This document shows, piece after piece, positions 12,564 through 22,619 of a stretch of 64,000 nt of DNA; within the stretch, counting starts at the first letter, position 1, and every line of letters begins with the position of its first letter. The DNA is from Colias croceus (taxonomy: Eukaryota; Arthropoda; Insecta; Lepidoptera; Pieridae): contig NC_059555.1 of NCBI RefSeq assembly GCF_905220415.1, forward strand, positions 1,984,001 to 2,048,000, written 5' to 3'. The translations under genes and the position numbers were made by a program. The notes under the pieces were generated by a model, which was not told where the DNA came from, made no database searches, and was given only the letters and a program-made list of their open reading frames with translations.

Positions 12564-14439
12564 CCCTTAATTCGACGCCGTGCAGTATACTTCTCGTTGA
12601 ATAAAAAAAAATCTGCTTAAAAAACTAGACCTTATAACTTGAACTAAAACGGCATAATCGAATCCTTAACTATCTAGCTACGTTTTCAAAAATCGGTGAG
12701 GCACACACTTCGACGGGAATCGAGCAGTCACCGGCGAGGTGGCGGGGAGAAGCAAAGTGCCGCGCAGGCTCTCGGTAAGTTGCACTTTATTCATTTTTTA
12801 CGGCTTATTTTTTTCGTAGTATCATTGAAAGTTCCAGATAAAATACACGTAAAGCTACTTATAATATATTTATTGTCTTACTGTGATTTGTTTCGTTTTT
12901 ACAAGACCCACTACCTGAATGTCCAGTATTCTTCCCCTTATCAAAGTTATAGAAAACTATATACAAAATTATATGTCCAGTATTGTTCTCGTTGTCGACT
13001 TATTAGAAAATTAACTTTTGTTGTTTATTATAATTCTGCATTAGGGATCCGCATTTATTATGTTTGGATTTTTACTATTTTTATCTTTTTTAGAACTTCA
13101 TGTCAAGAGGACAACGCTAAGTAGCATTGGTACCACCTGAATATGGTCCTTCCGATATAGACACTGATTCTGAACCTGATGAGGGTATTGCTATTCATAA
13201 TAGAACTGAAGATTTGTCCTCCTCATCCTGCCCTTCCATTGACTCAAGCTTACAGCGCATGAATTTATTAGACAGTTCCGAAAATGATACACAAGATTTA
13301 GCCAAGTCGTAGATAACGATAAAAAGATCGTCATTGTAAAATGGTTCTATAATAAGGTTTTGAGTTTGGCCTTTTCTTATGCAGATGCTTACCCTGTTCA
13401 AGAAGTCAAGAGATGGAGCAAAGAACAGAAAAGAAAACTTGGTGTCACATATCCCCAATTAGTCAGCTACTATAATCAACATATGGGAGGCGTTGATCTG
13501 TGCGACATGTTGATAGCTCTTTATCGAACATCTTTCAAGAGCCGTCGTTGGTACATGAACACCTTTGGCCAAATGTTAGACATATCGGTTAACAATGCTT
13601 GGCTGCTCTACAGGAGAGAATGCAACATGAAGAGCCTGAAAAACTTAAACCTAAAAAAGTTTAGACAGAAGTTGGCAGTTGAATTGTGGCAAAAGGGAAG
13701 ATCGGTTGAGACAGAACCCCCAAACCCTGTACCGAAAAAAGCTCTGATCGAAAACCCAAGTGCACCGAAGCCCCCAGTTTCTGTACGTTATGATATTGGT
13801 TATGATGGATACAACCATTGGCCTGAATATACCACTTAAGTATGGACGTTATAAGTTCTGCAAGAACAATAAAACGAACATGCAGTGTTCCAAATGCAAA
13901 CAGAGGTTGTGCTTAGTGACCAAAAGAAATTGCTTTTATAATTTTGATATTAAGTAGATAGATAAAATAATGATTCTCATTCTACATCGATATTTTTGAT
14001 ACTCATTTTTATATCTGAGACTGATTTATTTTCACTAAATGTTGATTATTATGAAGACTGTATAGATTACCTATTATGATGTTAAAAAAATAATTGTGAA
14101 TTTTATAATTTATAAGATTTAAGAGTTACTTTTAGTATTTAAGCGTAAAACGATGTAACTTTGAGACTTAATTTACCAAAATATATTGAATAATATTCTA
14201 TTGAACCTCTGGTTTTTATATTCTATCTTTTTGACAGTGGGAAATATACTACACATGATTCAAGTGCATCAGTTTGTTGTAAACTTGATATGGTCCAGTA
14301 TACAGGACGTAGGTTTTTCAGGAAACTGAAAACAATAGATTTTTTTTTGTATTTTTTTTAGGGTCCTAGATAAGCTAAGAACTGAAATTAGTAACACTGA
14401 TACAAATTAAATTATAAAAAAAATCTGTCGAATTAAGGG
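12564..14439 (+). mobile_element. piggyBac-family element, internally deleted
   Basis: Perfect 13-bp terminal inverted repeats (CCCTTAATTCGAC at 12564-12576; its reverse complement at 14427-14439) are flanked by TTAA at 12560-12563 and 14440-14443, the classic piggyBac target-site duplication. Inside is a broken transposase at 13100-13957. A GC-rich leader near 12700-12775 precedes a possible splice donor (CGGTAAGT) and an acceptor-like TTTTTTAG at about 13086-13093. Confidence 0.93.
13100..13957 (+). pseudogene. piggyBac transposase remnant lacking the catalytic core
   Basis: The first ATG (13100) is followed by an in-frame TAA at 13118-13120. An acidic N-terminal part (SDIDTDSEPDEG) then runs to a stop at 13310-13312. 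A different frame resumes with VDNDKKIVIVKWF and contains NQHMGGVDLCDM, the third catalytic Asp region of piggyBac transposases, then YDGYNHWPEY. After another one-base shift near 13830 it ends with a cysteine-rich tail (CSKCKQRLCLVTKRNCFYNF). The segment that should carry the first two catalytic aspartates is missing. The protein cannot be active, but intact ends mean the element could have been moved by a related transposase. Confidence 0.92.
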
Positions 14440-14671
14440 TTAAAAAAATATTTATTTTAAATACTATAAATATGTTTACCGTAAATTAGCATGAATATAA
14501 ATTATTTAAAAAAGATGAAAATCCGTTTTTGGAAACACTAAATAATATTAATGCAAAAGGAAAAATAAATTTTGAGTTTTCGTGAATCATAAACTACAGA
14601 CAAATAAATGGTAACCCTTTATCTGTCACGTCACCTGTCACTTTTCAAAACTAGAAACGAGAACCCGCCAT

Positions 14672-14748
14672 CTCTCTTTTGCTTTGACATTTCGTTCAAG
14701 CAAACGTTTATTTCACGGCAATACACGTTTCGTGTCATAAGACTTAAA
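14672..14748 (+). promoter_or_regulatory. RpLP2: Probable first noncoding exon of RpLP2 with TOP-like start
   Basis: A pyrimidine run CTCTCTTTT at 14672-14680 resembles the 5' terminal oligopyrimidine start of ribosomal protein mRNAs, which places them under growth-dependent translation. A good donor (AAA|GTAAGT) follows at 14749 and an acceptor (TTTCAG) sits just before the start codon at 14954-14956. The exact transcription start is inferred. Confidence 0.45.
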
Positions 14749-14957
14749 GTAAGTGATTTAAATCAAAAATAAATGTGTATTAATGAAATTTACTAATACG
14801 AATACACGTAAATAAGTATAAAAATGTAATAAGTGTTATAATTTCCAAGATATGTTTGGATTAAAAGTGCGCAGTGTAACATAACCTATGTGTTTAACAC
14901 CCGTAAGGGCATTTTAACGCGGTGTTAGTGTAATTCAAGCATTTTATTACTTTCAGA

Positions 14958-17900
14958 ATGCGTTACGTGGCCGCGTATTTGTTAGCCGTTTTGGGCGGTA
15001 AGGCGTCACCAGCTGCTGCTGACATCGAAAAGATCCTCAGCTCAGTCGGTATTGAAGCTGATGGCGAGAAACTGAAGAAGGTTATCGCCGAGCTCAATGG
15101 CAAGACCATCGATGACTTGATCGCGGAAGGTACGCACGTGTTCTATTATTTTGTTAGACTTCGACTAGTAAATTGCTGACCACGCTTATTTGTAACCGAC
15201 ACGTGGTTAAGGCTATATTTACCTTATAAAATTAGTCATTTTATAGTTACTAGCTGACAGCTGTATAGTTAAGTACAGGTGCAGGTAGAAATTTCGTTTC
15301 TATCCCATGTTTGTTTACAAATATCTAAAAGACATCACATTTGGAGACACTATCCTGTTGATATTAATTATCTGCAGATCACTCTTGTATTGTAACAATT
15401 TAAATGTAAATTCAGAGCTAATAACTCGTACAGTTCTCCTCAGATTGTTTTATCCCTTACGGACCGCTCTAATACAATTGTGCGGGTCACAAAGTCGAGT
15501 TTATCTCAGCAGTTTTTCGTTAGGAGGGGACGGGCCTAGTATGGCACGATTGTGCGGGAAGCAATTTTGACCTTGAAATGAAATTTTGGTCCGACACTCA
15601 GTCAGCGAGCAGGTTTCAACCTGTTCAGTTCGTGACTGTTTGCGCTCCCCGACTTTGCGAAGGTATGTACCTACTGTTGCTTTATTTTGTAAGTTCAGTT
15701 ATATATGTGTTATTAATTAGATAAATAGTTAAACATACAATGTTTTTGCGATGACAGTGACTAGCGGCAAGCAAAGGCTTTGTCGTAATGGCTTAACGAA
15801 CTTTTCTGACACAATTGTGTCGACGTGGGCCCTACCCTACCTCATGAGTTTTTGAGTTCCTAATGATTATTCGTTTTTTTTCAGTTTCCTTACGATGTCT
15901 GTGATTTTGAATGATGCTGCTATTGAAGAGATGCTCAATGACTCTGGGGATGAGGGCGATGATGGTGACGAACTGGACGCGGACTACTTTATTCAAGAAA
16001 ATCCCGACTGTGAAGGTTCCTCTTCATCTGATGACGATGAAGACAGTGCTGAAGATAACTTGCCTCTGAGTGCGCAAGCATCATGGCAGAAGAAGCCCTT
16101 TAATAGTAAAACTCTTCCAGAAGGTGCCATTCGTGAACCAGTTGAAATTCTTACCCCATACGAATATTTCGAGCGCTATTTCAATGTCGAGCTCATGGAA
16201 GAGATGGCTTTGACCACCAATCAGTATTATATGGCCAATACTGGTATACAAATGAAACCGCCTTGTTCTATACTGGATATTAAGAAGTTTTTCGGAATAC
16301 ATGCCATAGTTGGATGTATTAAATTTCCAAGACTCAAGATGATTTGGAGTGAAAAATACCGGTATGACCCAATTGCAAATGCAATGTCTAGGGAACGGTT
16401 TTTCCTCCTAAGAACAAACCTGCATTGTGTAGACGTTGCAGCGGTGAATCGGGCTAAAGAACAAACTAAAAATAGGTTGTGGAGGGTGCAACCTGTTATT
16501 GATGCCGTCCGAAACAGATGCCTGCAGTTGCCAAGAGATGCTGGTAACTATTCCATCGACGAGCAAATGATACCGTTTGAAGGTCGATGCGATTTGAAAG
16601 TAGTCGTTAAAAACAAACCTCGTCCAGCAGGATTGAAGAATTTCGTGGTAACTACTTCCAAGGGACAAGTTCTAGACTTTGAAATATATCAAGGCTCCAC
16701 TACGAACTTACCTGATTCAGATAAATTTGGCGTCGGTGCTTCTGTTGTATTACGCTTGGCCACTACACTCCCAGAAGGAAGTTTCCTTTACTTCGATCGG
16801 TATTTTTCTTCACTGCCTTTAATGGAAGAGTTAGTTAATAGAAAAATAGAAGGAACTGGAACTCTGATGGCTAATAGATTTAATACCAAAAAGAAGACGC
16901 TGTACGAATTCAAGAAAGATACCAGGATGAATAGAGGAGAAGATGAAGAGATTGTAAACAGGGACAACACCTTGAGCATCGTAAAATGGAAGGACAATAA
17001 AGGAGTACTCATGGTCTCAACAGCTTTTGGAGCAGAGCCCCGAACTCAAGTTTCAAGATGGGATAAAAAGAGGAAACGATACATAGAGGTCTCATGTCCC
17101 GCCATAGTTAAAAATTACAACACTTTCATGGGGGGTGTAGATATTTGTGACCAGATGCTAGAGACTTATCGAACATGGCGTAAATCTAGAAAGTGGCCTG
17201 TGAAGGTTATCATCCACATGTTCGACCTGGCTATTGTAAACTCTTGGTTTGAGTATCGAGATGACTGCAAAGCCAATAAACGTAAATCTAAAGACGTCAT
17301 GGATTTGCTGGCGTTCCGGTTGTCTATAAGTGACCATCTTCTTAATGGTCCTCCAAGAAAGAGACCAAGGGAAGACCTGGAATTTGCTGATATGCCTTCC
17401 AGTTCCAAATACAGAGTAAAGTCTCTTCCCACAGTCGACCGACAGTACGACGGATTTAACCACTGGCCAGTCTTCGACACTCTGAAGCAGCCTCGTTGCT
17501 GTCGTGCTCCTGGTTGCACTAGTCGTAGTCGCTGTCGCTGCTCAAAGTGTGACATTTACTTGTGCCTTAACAAAGACCGAAACTGTTTCTTTGATTTTCA
17601 CAACAAAGACTGAATTTAGATAATAATTATTATTAAACTAAGAGAAAATTGATCTCATTTCATGTAACAGTTGATTCCAAAGCCTTTGTTGATTATTAAT
17701 AATGTAAAAGTAGAACAATGTTGTGTTTGTAACTTTAATAAAAATTCTAACTTTTATTATTTTTTCATTTACTGTCGATTTGATTCAGAAAAACGTAAAA
17801 ATTAGAGCGTTAACTCTAATATCATGATGCAACTGTAAATTGAACGCAGGAGAGGTAGGGCCCAGTATGATACAATTGTGACCCTCACAATTGTACGTGT

Positions 17901-19474
17901 GATATGATAGGCCCAGCTTGATACAATTGTTGGTATATGAATTTTCCAAGATGGCGCCGGAAAATCCGGAAAATTGTTGCAGATTCGTGATCAGCGGCGC
18001 CAATTTACCCAAAATTCGAGTTCAACATTATAAATTTCAATGTAGTTTAATCGCCGGTCCGAAAGGGTTATAAACATAGGTATGTCAAAAAGTGAATTTG
18101 CATGTATGAAATATAAATTCCTTAAAAAAGCTGTTGCATGTGATATTTAAAACAGCTACATTCTGCCTGCTTAGGTGTATTTCATCAATTCATTGAGGAG
18201 ACTGTGGTCCGCCTAAAGCAAAGGGGGCGCAAAGTAAGGACTTAGAAATTTTTTGATCCAAAGTGATTTTTTTTTTTTTGCGCGTCGACGGAGCCCCGCT
18301 AAGCGGGGCTCTTATTTCTGTATAGTTTTACCTTTTCTTTGGTATCTTCATTAGGATTTCATCTTCCCATTAATGTAACTTATTAATAACATGATGATAC
18401 AAATCAAACACCATCTTTCGTCTGAACGACATTGCTGTTCCATACCATACTGATGCACCAAACTGCTTGCTATCCCCACCTACATGTGAATCCTACTATA
18501 ACAATACAAACATGCAGGTCGCGAGAAGCTCTCGTCAATGCCAGCTGGTGGTGCGGCTCCGGCCGCCGCTGCTGCTGCCGCGCCTGCAGCTGCCGCTGAG
18601 GAGAAGAAGGGTAAGGAATAGTATAAACTATTGTGTAGTGTAGTATATTATTGTTAGTTTGTAATATATATAAATCTTGTGTCACAATTTTAGTCCTCAA
18701 TGGACTCCTAAACCATTTAACCGATTTAAAATTCGCACACCATGTGCAGTTCGATCCAACTTCAGAGATAGGATATTTTAAAATTTTTTAATCACATATT
18801 TGGGTTTGGTATCGATCCAGTAACACCCCCATGTATTTATTTTTTCAATATTTTCAATGTACAGAATTGACCCTTCGATCCAACTTCAGAGATAGGATAT
18901 TTTAAATCTCAAATCGTTTTAGAGAAAGCGGGCTAAGCCGTGGGCGGTAAGCTAGTAGAATTATAGAGATTTACTTATGAGTTCACTCATGAGACTTGAG
19001 GCATTAAAGAAAGAAAATGTTTTGATGATTAATTTCAAATTGCAGACATGTTCTGCATATTACATAGTGTAACAAGTGCAATAAAGGAATTATTTAGAAT
19101 GTAGTAGATAGTGAAAGTACAAAGTTTTAAAATATTGAATTAAATAAATATGCCTCTTTATTTAGTATATTAAAAATTTGTGTGTTTCACTAAAATTATT
19201 TTCTAAACACAGCGTTAAATATGTAGTTTAAATGTTTGAAATGGACAAATTTTAACTTCTAATTGATATGATGAATTATCACCATCTTTCGACTGAGAAA
19301 CAGTGCTGTTACTAACTCATCAACTGATTATATTGTCATACAATTCCAATCAATAAATCTTATTTTTATAACTACTAATGTATTTAATTTATACTTGCAG
19401 AAGACAAGAAGGAAGCCAAAAAGGAAGAGTCTGAATCTGACGATGAGGACATGGGCTTCGGTCTCTTCGATTAA
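14958..19474 (+). CDS. RpLP2: 60S acidic ribosomal protein P2
   Basis: P2 pairs with P1, binds P0 and forms the flexible 60S stalk that recruits translation GTPases such as eEF2. Coding exons are 14958-15129, 18518-18610 and 19401-19474; all junctions are GT-AG and the sum is 339 nt (112 residues plus stop), the normal family length. Landmarks: MRYVAAYLLAVLGG start, SSVGIEADGEKLKKVIAELN helical dimerisation part, an Ala/Pro/Gly-rich hinge, an EEKK and ESESDDED acidic tail, and the conserved C-terminus MGFGLFD. A noncoding first exon probably ends at 14748, and a 3'UTR intron is likely (donor at about 19486, acceptor at 20110). The 3388-bp middle intron is swollen by a complete piggyBac-like element, and two introns each carry a C/D snoRNA about 60-70 nt before the acceptor. 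Identification is very secure. Confidence 0.97.
15454..18067 (+). mobile_element. Complete piggyBac-like element in an RpLP2 intron, TTAT-flanked
   Basis: It is 2614 bp long with 13-bp terminal inverted repeats (CCCTTACGGACCG at 15454-15466; CGGTCCGAAAGGG at 18055-18067; one mismatch). The flanks are TTAT on both sides (15450-15453 and 18068-18071), not the usual TTAA. Subterminal inverted motifs built on ACAATTGT and GGGCCCTACC/GGTAGGGCCC lie on both sides of the gene. The encoded transposase is intact, so the insertion appears young. It lies in the same orientation as RpLP2. Confidence 0.9.
15895..17613 (+). CDS. piggyBac-like transposase (PGBD type)
   Basis: Uninterrupted 572-residue protein, close to the usual ~560-600 for piggyBac transposases, which cut and paste DNA at TTAA. 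The N-terminus is acidic (residues 15-55, with runs of D, E and S). The catalytic triad region is complete: D222 in YSIDEQMIPFEGR, D301 in YFDRYFSSLPLMEEL, and D416 with D419 in MGGVDICDQM. The spacing of 79 and 115 residues is close to that of the Trichoplusia element. Residues ~530-568 form a cysteine-rich zinc-binding tail (CCRAPGC, CRCSKC, LCLNKDRNCFFDF) that recognises the element ends in this family. The ATG at 15895 directly follows an acceptor-like TTTTTTCAG at about 15876-15884, so a short noncoding exon upstream is possible. A TTTAATAAAA-type polyadenylation region follows near 17735. Confidence 0.95.
   Translation: MSVILNDAAIEEMLNDSGDEGDDGDELDADYFIQENPDCEGSSSSDDDEDSAEDNLPLSAQASWQKKPFNSKTLPEGAIREPVEILTPYEYFERYFNVELMEEMALTTNQYYMANTGIQMKPPCSILDIKKFFGIHAIVGCIKFPRLKMIWSEKYRYDPIANAMSRERFFLLRTNLHCVDVAAVNRAKEQTKNRLWRVQPVIDAVRNRCLQLPRDAGNYSIDEQMIPFEGRCDLKVVVKNKPRPAGLKNFVVTTSKGQVLDFEIYQGSTTNLPDSDKFGVGASVVLRLATTLPEGSFLYFDRYFSSLPLMEELVNRKIEGTGTLMANRFNTKKKTLYEFKKDTRMNRGEDEEIVNRDNTLSIVKWKDNKGVLMVSTAFGAEPRTQVSRWDKKRKRYIEVSCPAIVKNYNTFMGGVDICDQMLETYRTWRKSRKWPVKVIIHMFDLAIVNSWFEYRDDCKANKRKSKDVMDLLAFRLSISDHLLNGPPRKRPREDLEFADMPSSSKYRVKSLPTVDRQYDGFNHWPVFDTLKQPRCCRAPGCTSRSRCRCSKCDIYLCLNKDRNCFFDFHNKD
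18283..18312 (+). repeat. GC-rich hairpin
   Basis: GAGCCCCGC and GCGGGGCTC form a 9-bp perfect stem around a TAA loop within an otherwise AT-rich intron, just after a T-run. It may be the hairpin end of a small transposon such as a Helitron derivative; no matching second end was found. Confidence 0.5.
18386..18458 (+). ncRNA. C/D-box snoRNA (U32/U51-like), RpLP2 middle intron
   Basis: C box ATGATGA at 18391-18397, D' box CTGA at 18422-18425 and D box CTGA at 18450-18453. The ten or so bases before D' read CACCATCTTTCG, complementary to CGAAAGATGGTG, a conserved segment of 28S rRNA whose adenosine is methylated under guidance of U32 and U51 snoRNAs in vertebrates. Counting five bases up from D', the target would be the second A of CGAAAG. 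The snoRNA ends about 60 nt before the acceptor at 18517, the typical position for intron-encoded C/D snoRNAs. The terminal stem is weak. Confidence 0.8.
18680..18960 (+). repeat. Short interspersed repeat interrupted by a 91-bp insertion with 33-bp direct repeats
   Basis: A repeat ending GCGGGCTAAGCCGTGGGCGG is split. The 33 bp at 18750-18782 recur exactly at 18874-18906, and between them (18783-18873) lies a piece of the family D repeat (ATTTGGGTTTGGTATCGATC ... ATTTTCAATGTACAG). This is the pattern of a truncated retrotransposon insertion with target-site duplication. Confidence 0.75.
19263..19332 (+). ncRNA. C/D-box snoRNA paralogue, RpLP2 last coding intron
   Basis: C box ATGATGA at 19268-19274, D' box CTGA at 19293-19296 and D box CTGA at 19324-19327. 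The D' guide CACCATCTTTCG is the same as in the snoRNA at 18386-18458, and the following GTGCTGTTAC also resembles it (ATTGCTGTTCC). The 3' end is about 70 nt from the acceptor at 19400. The sequence before the D box differs between the two copies, so a second target, if any, is not shared. Confidence 0.8.
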
Positions 19475-19534
19475 ACACATAGCTGTGGTAAGGATTTATT
19501 GTATTTCCATTGATTTTAGTAAGCTATTGCATAA

Positions 19535-19690
19535 CTTCTATCGCGGGCCTTGAGCGCGAGGACCGAATCGAGAAATTCCGTAACGAAAAAACCTCACGCT
19601 CCCCACTCCGACGGGCGGAGGTGTGGCTTGAAGGCATAGCATGCAATAGCGTTACCGCGGCAGTCCCCGAATGCCACACGTCGTTTTTAA
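19535..19690 (+). repeat. GC-rich insert in the RpLP2 3'UTR intron
   Basis: A block of clearly higher GC (CGCGGGCCTTGAGCGCGAGG ... CCGCGGCAGTCCCCGAATGCC) bounded by AT-rich DNA. It is likely a dispersed repeat or structured RNA-derived insert; no gene product is recognised and no second copy occurs in this window. Confidence 0.4.
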
Positions 19691-20110
19691 TGTATGGGAT
19701 TGTTTCCCTCTTAAAGATGAATTTTAAGCAGCAGTTGATCCACAATAATGTTATATTATTTTGTTATTGGCATGGTAAACAACCCTGAGGCCTGAAGAAA
19801 ATACTTTTAGTTTTGCATACACGGAAGTTGTTTGAGCAACAATTTTATTAAAAACTTAGCAACACATGTGTTGATTCATTTTAATGAAAGGTGTGCAAAG
19901 GTGTGCATTCAGTGGTGCATAGCTATTTATTCCACATGGCGTGAATTTGTAAAAAATAGAGATCTTTCCTAAGATTTTTTTCAAATTAATATCACTATCC
20001 ATAATAATAATAATCACTATCCACAATCATAATTGCAAATATTTAACTTTATTTAGAGGAAGGAAGGATAATTTTGCCATGTGTATTAAATTTCTTGTCT
20101 TTTGTTACAG

Positions 20111-20205
20111 TTGGCGCGGAGTACGCGGTTTTTATTCCAATTTTTGGTATAAGTGTAACGTGACAGCGAGTGTGTTTCTATGAAATATACCTTGCTATAA
20201 ACAAT
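20111..20205 (+). other. RpLP2: Probable last (3'UTR) exon of RpLP2
   Basis: Acceptor TTTGTTACAG ends at 20110, followed by a GC-richer stretch TTGGCGCGGAGTACGCGG and then AT-rich sequence. The donor would be GTG|GTAAGG at about 19486, just after the stop codon. The 3' end is not defined by a clear AATAAA. Confidence 0.5.
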
Positions 20206-21243
20206 TGTTGTTTTTATTTATTACCCTGAATATATTTATTTGAATAGTTTTTAACTGTATGGTCAGAAATGATGTTGAATAGATTTGGTGGGTATTATCT
20301 CCATAAAACACTGAATTATGATCAGCATAATTTTTTTTTACAAAATCTTTCACTTTGCATCTATTTTCCTTTTTGATGATTACATAGGTAGTATGAAAAT
20401 TAACAACTATATACTACTTATAGGTACAAAAAAAATGGAAACAATATATTATAACAGTGTCCTTATTCAGTTTTTAAAATTTTCAAATAGTGCAGGAATA
20501 GTCAATTACAACCTAACTTATAATGAGGACTTTTTGCAAATGAATGAATGCTTTATTGTTTACACCAAAAGAAAAAATGCATAATGTGTATATTTGTGTT
20601 TTTCATATTATAGCATCTGTTCCTAACCTTTATTGAACACAAGAACATGGAGTGGCAGAAATTATTAAATATTTTTCAAACTGAATTCAAAAAAATTACT
20701 CCAAAATCTATCAACTTCATTTTTTTTTATTCATATCTGCTCTAAAGTAGACAGACAATCTTTTATTTTGAAGTAGGTATATAATATCAACAAGACCATA
20801 GAGTCTTTTTATACCCTGAAATGATATAAGAGTAGCTACTTTGAAAGTTTGTAAGCTTGTGTATCAATACGAAGTCCTTTGAGAATTTTAAATACCTATA
20901 AAAAAAGTAAGTTGGTACGAGACAATGTACCAACATCACTATATCCATGAGCATTGGCAAACAAAGGCACTACCTTATTTGGAAACAGGTTATTACTTAT
21001 TATGGTGTAATATAAATTTTATGGAATTTTCTCATTGACTGTAGGGTAAATAAAAGCAGGCAATTGACAAATAGTTATATTTTTATTAAATTCTTAAACA
21101 CAATTAAAAAAGCTACTTCTACACTGTTAAAATATAACAATTTAAAAAAATATATAATTTATAGTGTTAAATAGAAATTCTCTTCAAATTAAACATATTA
21201 CAATCTCTTCATGTTAAACAATGGAATAATCTCTTCTTACAAT
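20206..21243. other. Intergenic, no gene recognised
   Basis: AT-rich sequence between RpLP2 and the SDR cluster. A short open frame at 20318-20584 has the composition of noncoding DNA. Nothing else is supported. Confidence 0.5.
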
Positions 21244-21987
21244 CTAACTCTTTAACAACATACCGTTGTCAGATACAAAGTTGGAACCAGTGATGCCTTT
21301 AGCTTTGTCGCTGGCTAAAAACAAAGCAAGATCGGCAATTTCTTCTGGTTCTGATATTCTATCCAAAGCAGTTTTCTTCTGAAAGTCATCCCATGTTATA
21401 GGAGTTTTTGTATTCTCCAAAATATCTGTCCGCACTGGCCCAGGGCTGATTGTATTAACTCTCACCTTGTGTGGGGCTAATTCTAATGCCACATCTTGCG
21501 AAAAATGGTTAACAGCAGCCTTTGAAACACAATACATCATTAAAACTGAAGCTGCTGATGCTCTCTGTCCACCAATTGCAGAAATGTTTATAATATTCCC
21601 CTTAGTTTCAATTAAATGAGGTGCCGCCAACTTTGTTAAATGAACAACTGCTTTGAAGTTCACTTTCATAACTTCTTCATACGATTTCAACAAATCACCA
21701 TAGAGGACACTAGCCAGCACCGATGTTGCAGCATTGTTTACTAAAATATCAATTTTACCGTATTTCTTCTTAGTCTCATCAATAATTCTTACAATGTCTT
21801 CATCGTTTCCCAGTTCTGCTTTGATAACAAGAGGATCTTTGCATCGGGCTGCCACAGCACTTAGTTTACTTTCGTTTCTTCCAACCATAACTACGTGGGC
21901 TCCTTCATTGCTGAATTTTTCAGCAATTGCTGCTCCGATTCCAGAACTTGCGCCCGTAACAATAGCAACTTTGTTATTTAGACTCAT
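21244..21987 (-). CDS. Short-chain dehydrogenase/reductase 1 (catalytic Ser replaced)
   Basis: Single-exon, 247 residues, the usual length of classical SDR oxidoreductases that use NAD(P)(H). The cofactor motif TGASSGIG is at residues 11-18, NNAA (usually NNAG) at 84-87, the helix Asn at N110 (KVNF), and Y152-K156 in YCVSK. The position of the catalytic serine is Ala: the copies downstream read NISS at 134-137, this one NISA. The PGPVRTD cofactor motif is present near 197-203. No signal peptide or membrane segment is seen, so a soluble cytosolic protein is expected. The family is often annotated as FabG-like in insects; the substrate cannot be read here. The changed Ser and Gly suggest reduced or altered activity, but the frame is fully open. 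Confidence 0.93.
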   Translation of the reverse strand: MSLNNKVAIVTGASSGIGAAIAEKFSNEGAHVVMVGRNESKLSAVAARCKDPLVIKAELGNDEDIVRIIDETKKKYGKIDILVNNAATSVLASVLYGDLLKSYEEVMKVNFKAVVHLTKLAAPHLIETKGNIINISAIGGQRASAASVLMMYCVSKAAVNHFSQDVALELAPHKVRVNTISPGPVRTDILENTKTPITWDDFQKKTALDRISEPEEIADLALFLASDKAKGITGSNFVSDNGMLLKS

Positions 21988-22000
21988 TTTATCACTGTAA

Positions 22001-22619
22001 TTTAGAAATTAATTGAGTAACTGCATTTACAATAAATGATACAATGTTCAAATTTGAAAGTAACAAGTTTATAATTATTTCAAATGATTTTACCTACCTT
22101 TTATTTAAATTATTATTGATACTAATAATGCTACTTGTTACTACCACAGAGCAAGTAATATGTTACTACCTCAAAGTTATCTCTTGTTCGTAGACCGCGA
22201 TATGTTATCTACTTATCTATGGTATTCGACAATCAGCGCCAGCGCAGAAATTGCTTTTTTTTTCTTTTGTTTCTTTGAATTGGCTCACCAAGCCTGGCCC
22301 TCGCAATTTTTTGAGATGTATATTCACATAATTAAAAATGGCAAATTAAACAATAACACGCCAATATAATTTTCGAACAAACGTTATTTACTGAAGAACA
22401 AACTATACTACCTATTTATGTTTATAAACTAATGTCTTATTGGAAAAAATATTAATAATTTTGAAGGGGGGGGGGGGCAACCAAACAGTATATTTTTATT
22501 TTATTTATTGATAATAAACAATTAACGAACAAACAATTAAGAACAAACCATGAACTAACGATATGGCTTATTAAAAATTAAAAACTAAAAAAAAAAATTT
22601 GCAGGGCCAGGTTTGTACT
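22001..22619. other. Intergenic between SDR genes
   Basis: AT-rich DNA with a G-run at about 22467-22477. No promoter element or gene can be named with confidence. Confidence 0.4.

Noticed and set aside
12696..13124. 142-codon open frame before the piggyBac remnant
   Set aside because: It starts in the leader of the piggyBac element, runs through a probable intron and has no family resemblance.
16081..17555. Minus-strand frames over the transposase gene
   Set aside because: They are shadows of the intact plus-strand piggyBac transposase, whose motifs are unmistakable.
19510..19788. 92-codon frame in the RpLP2 3'UTR intron
   Set aside because: It overlaps a GC-rich inserted repeat and has no recognisable domain.
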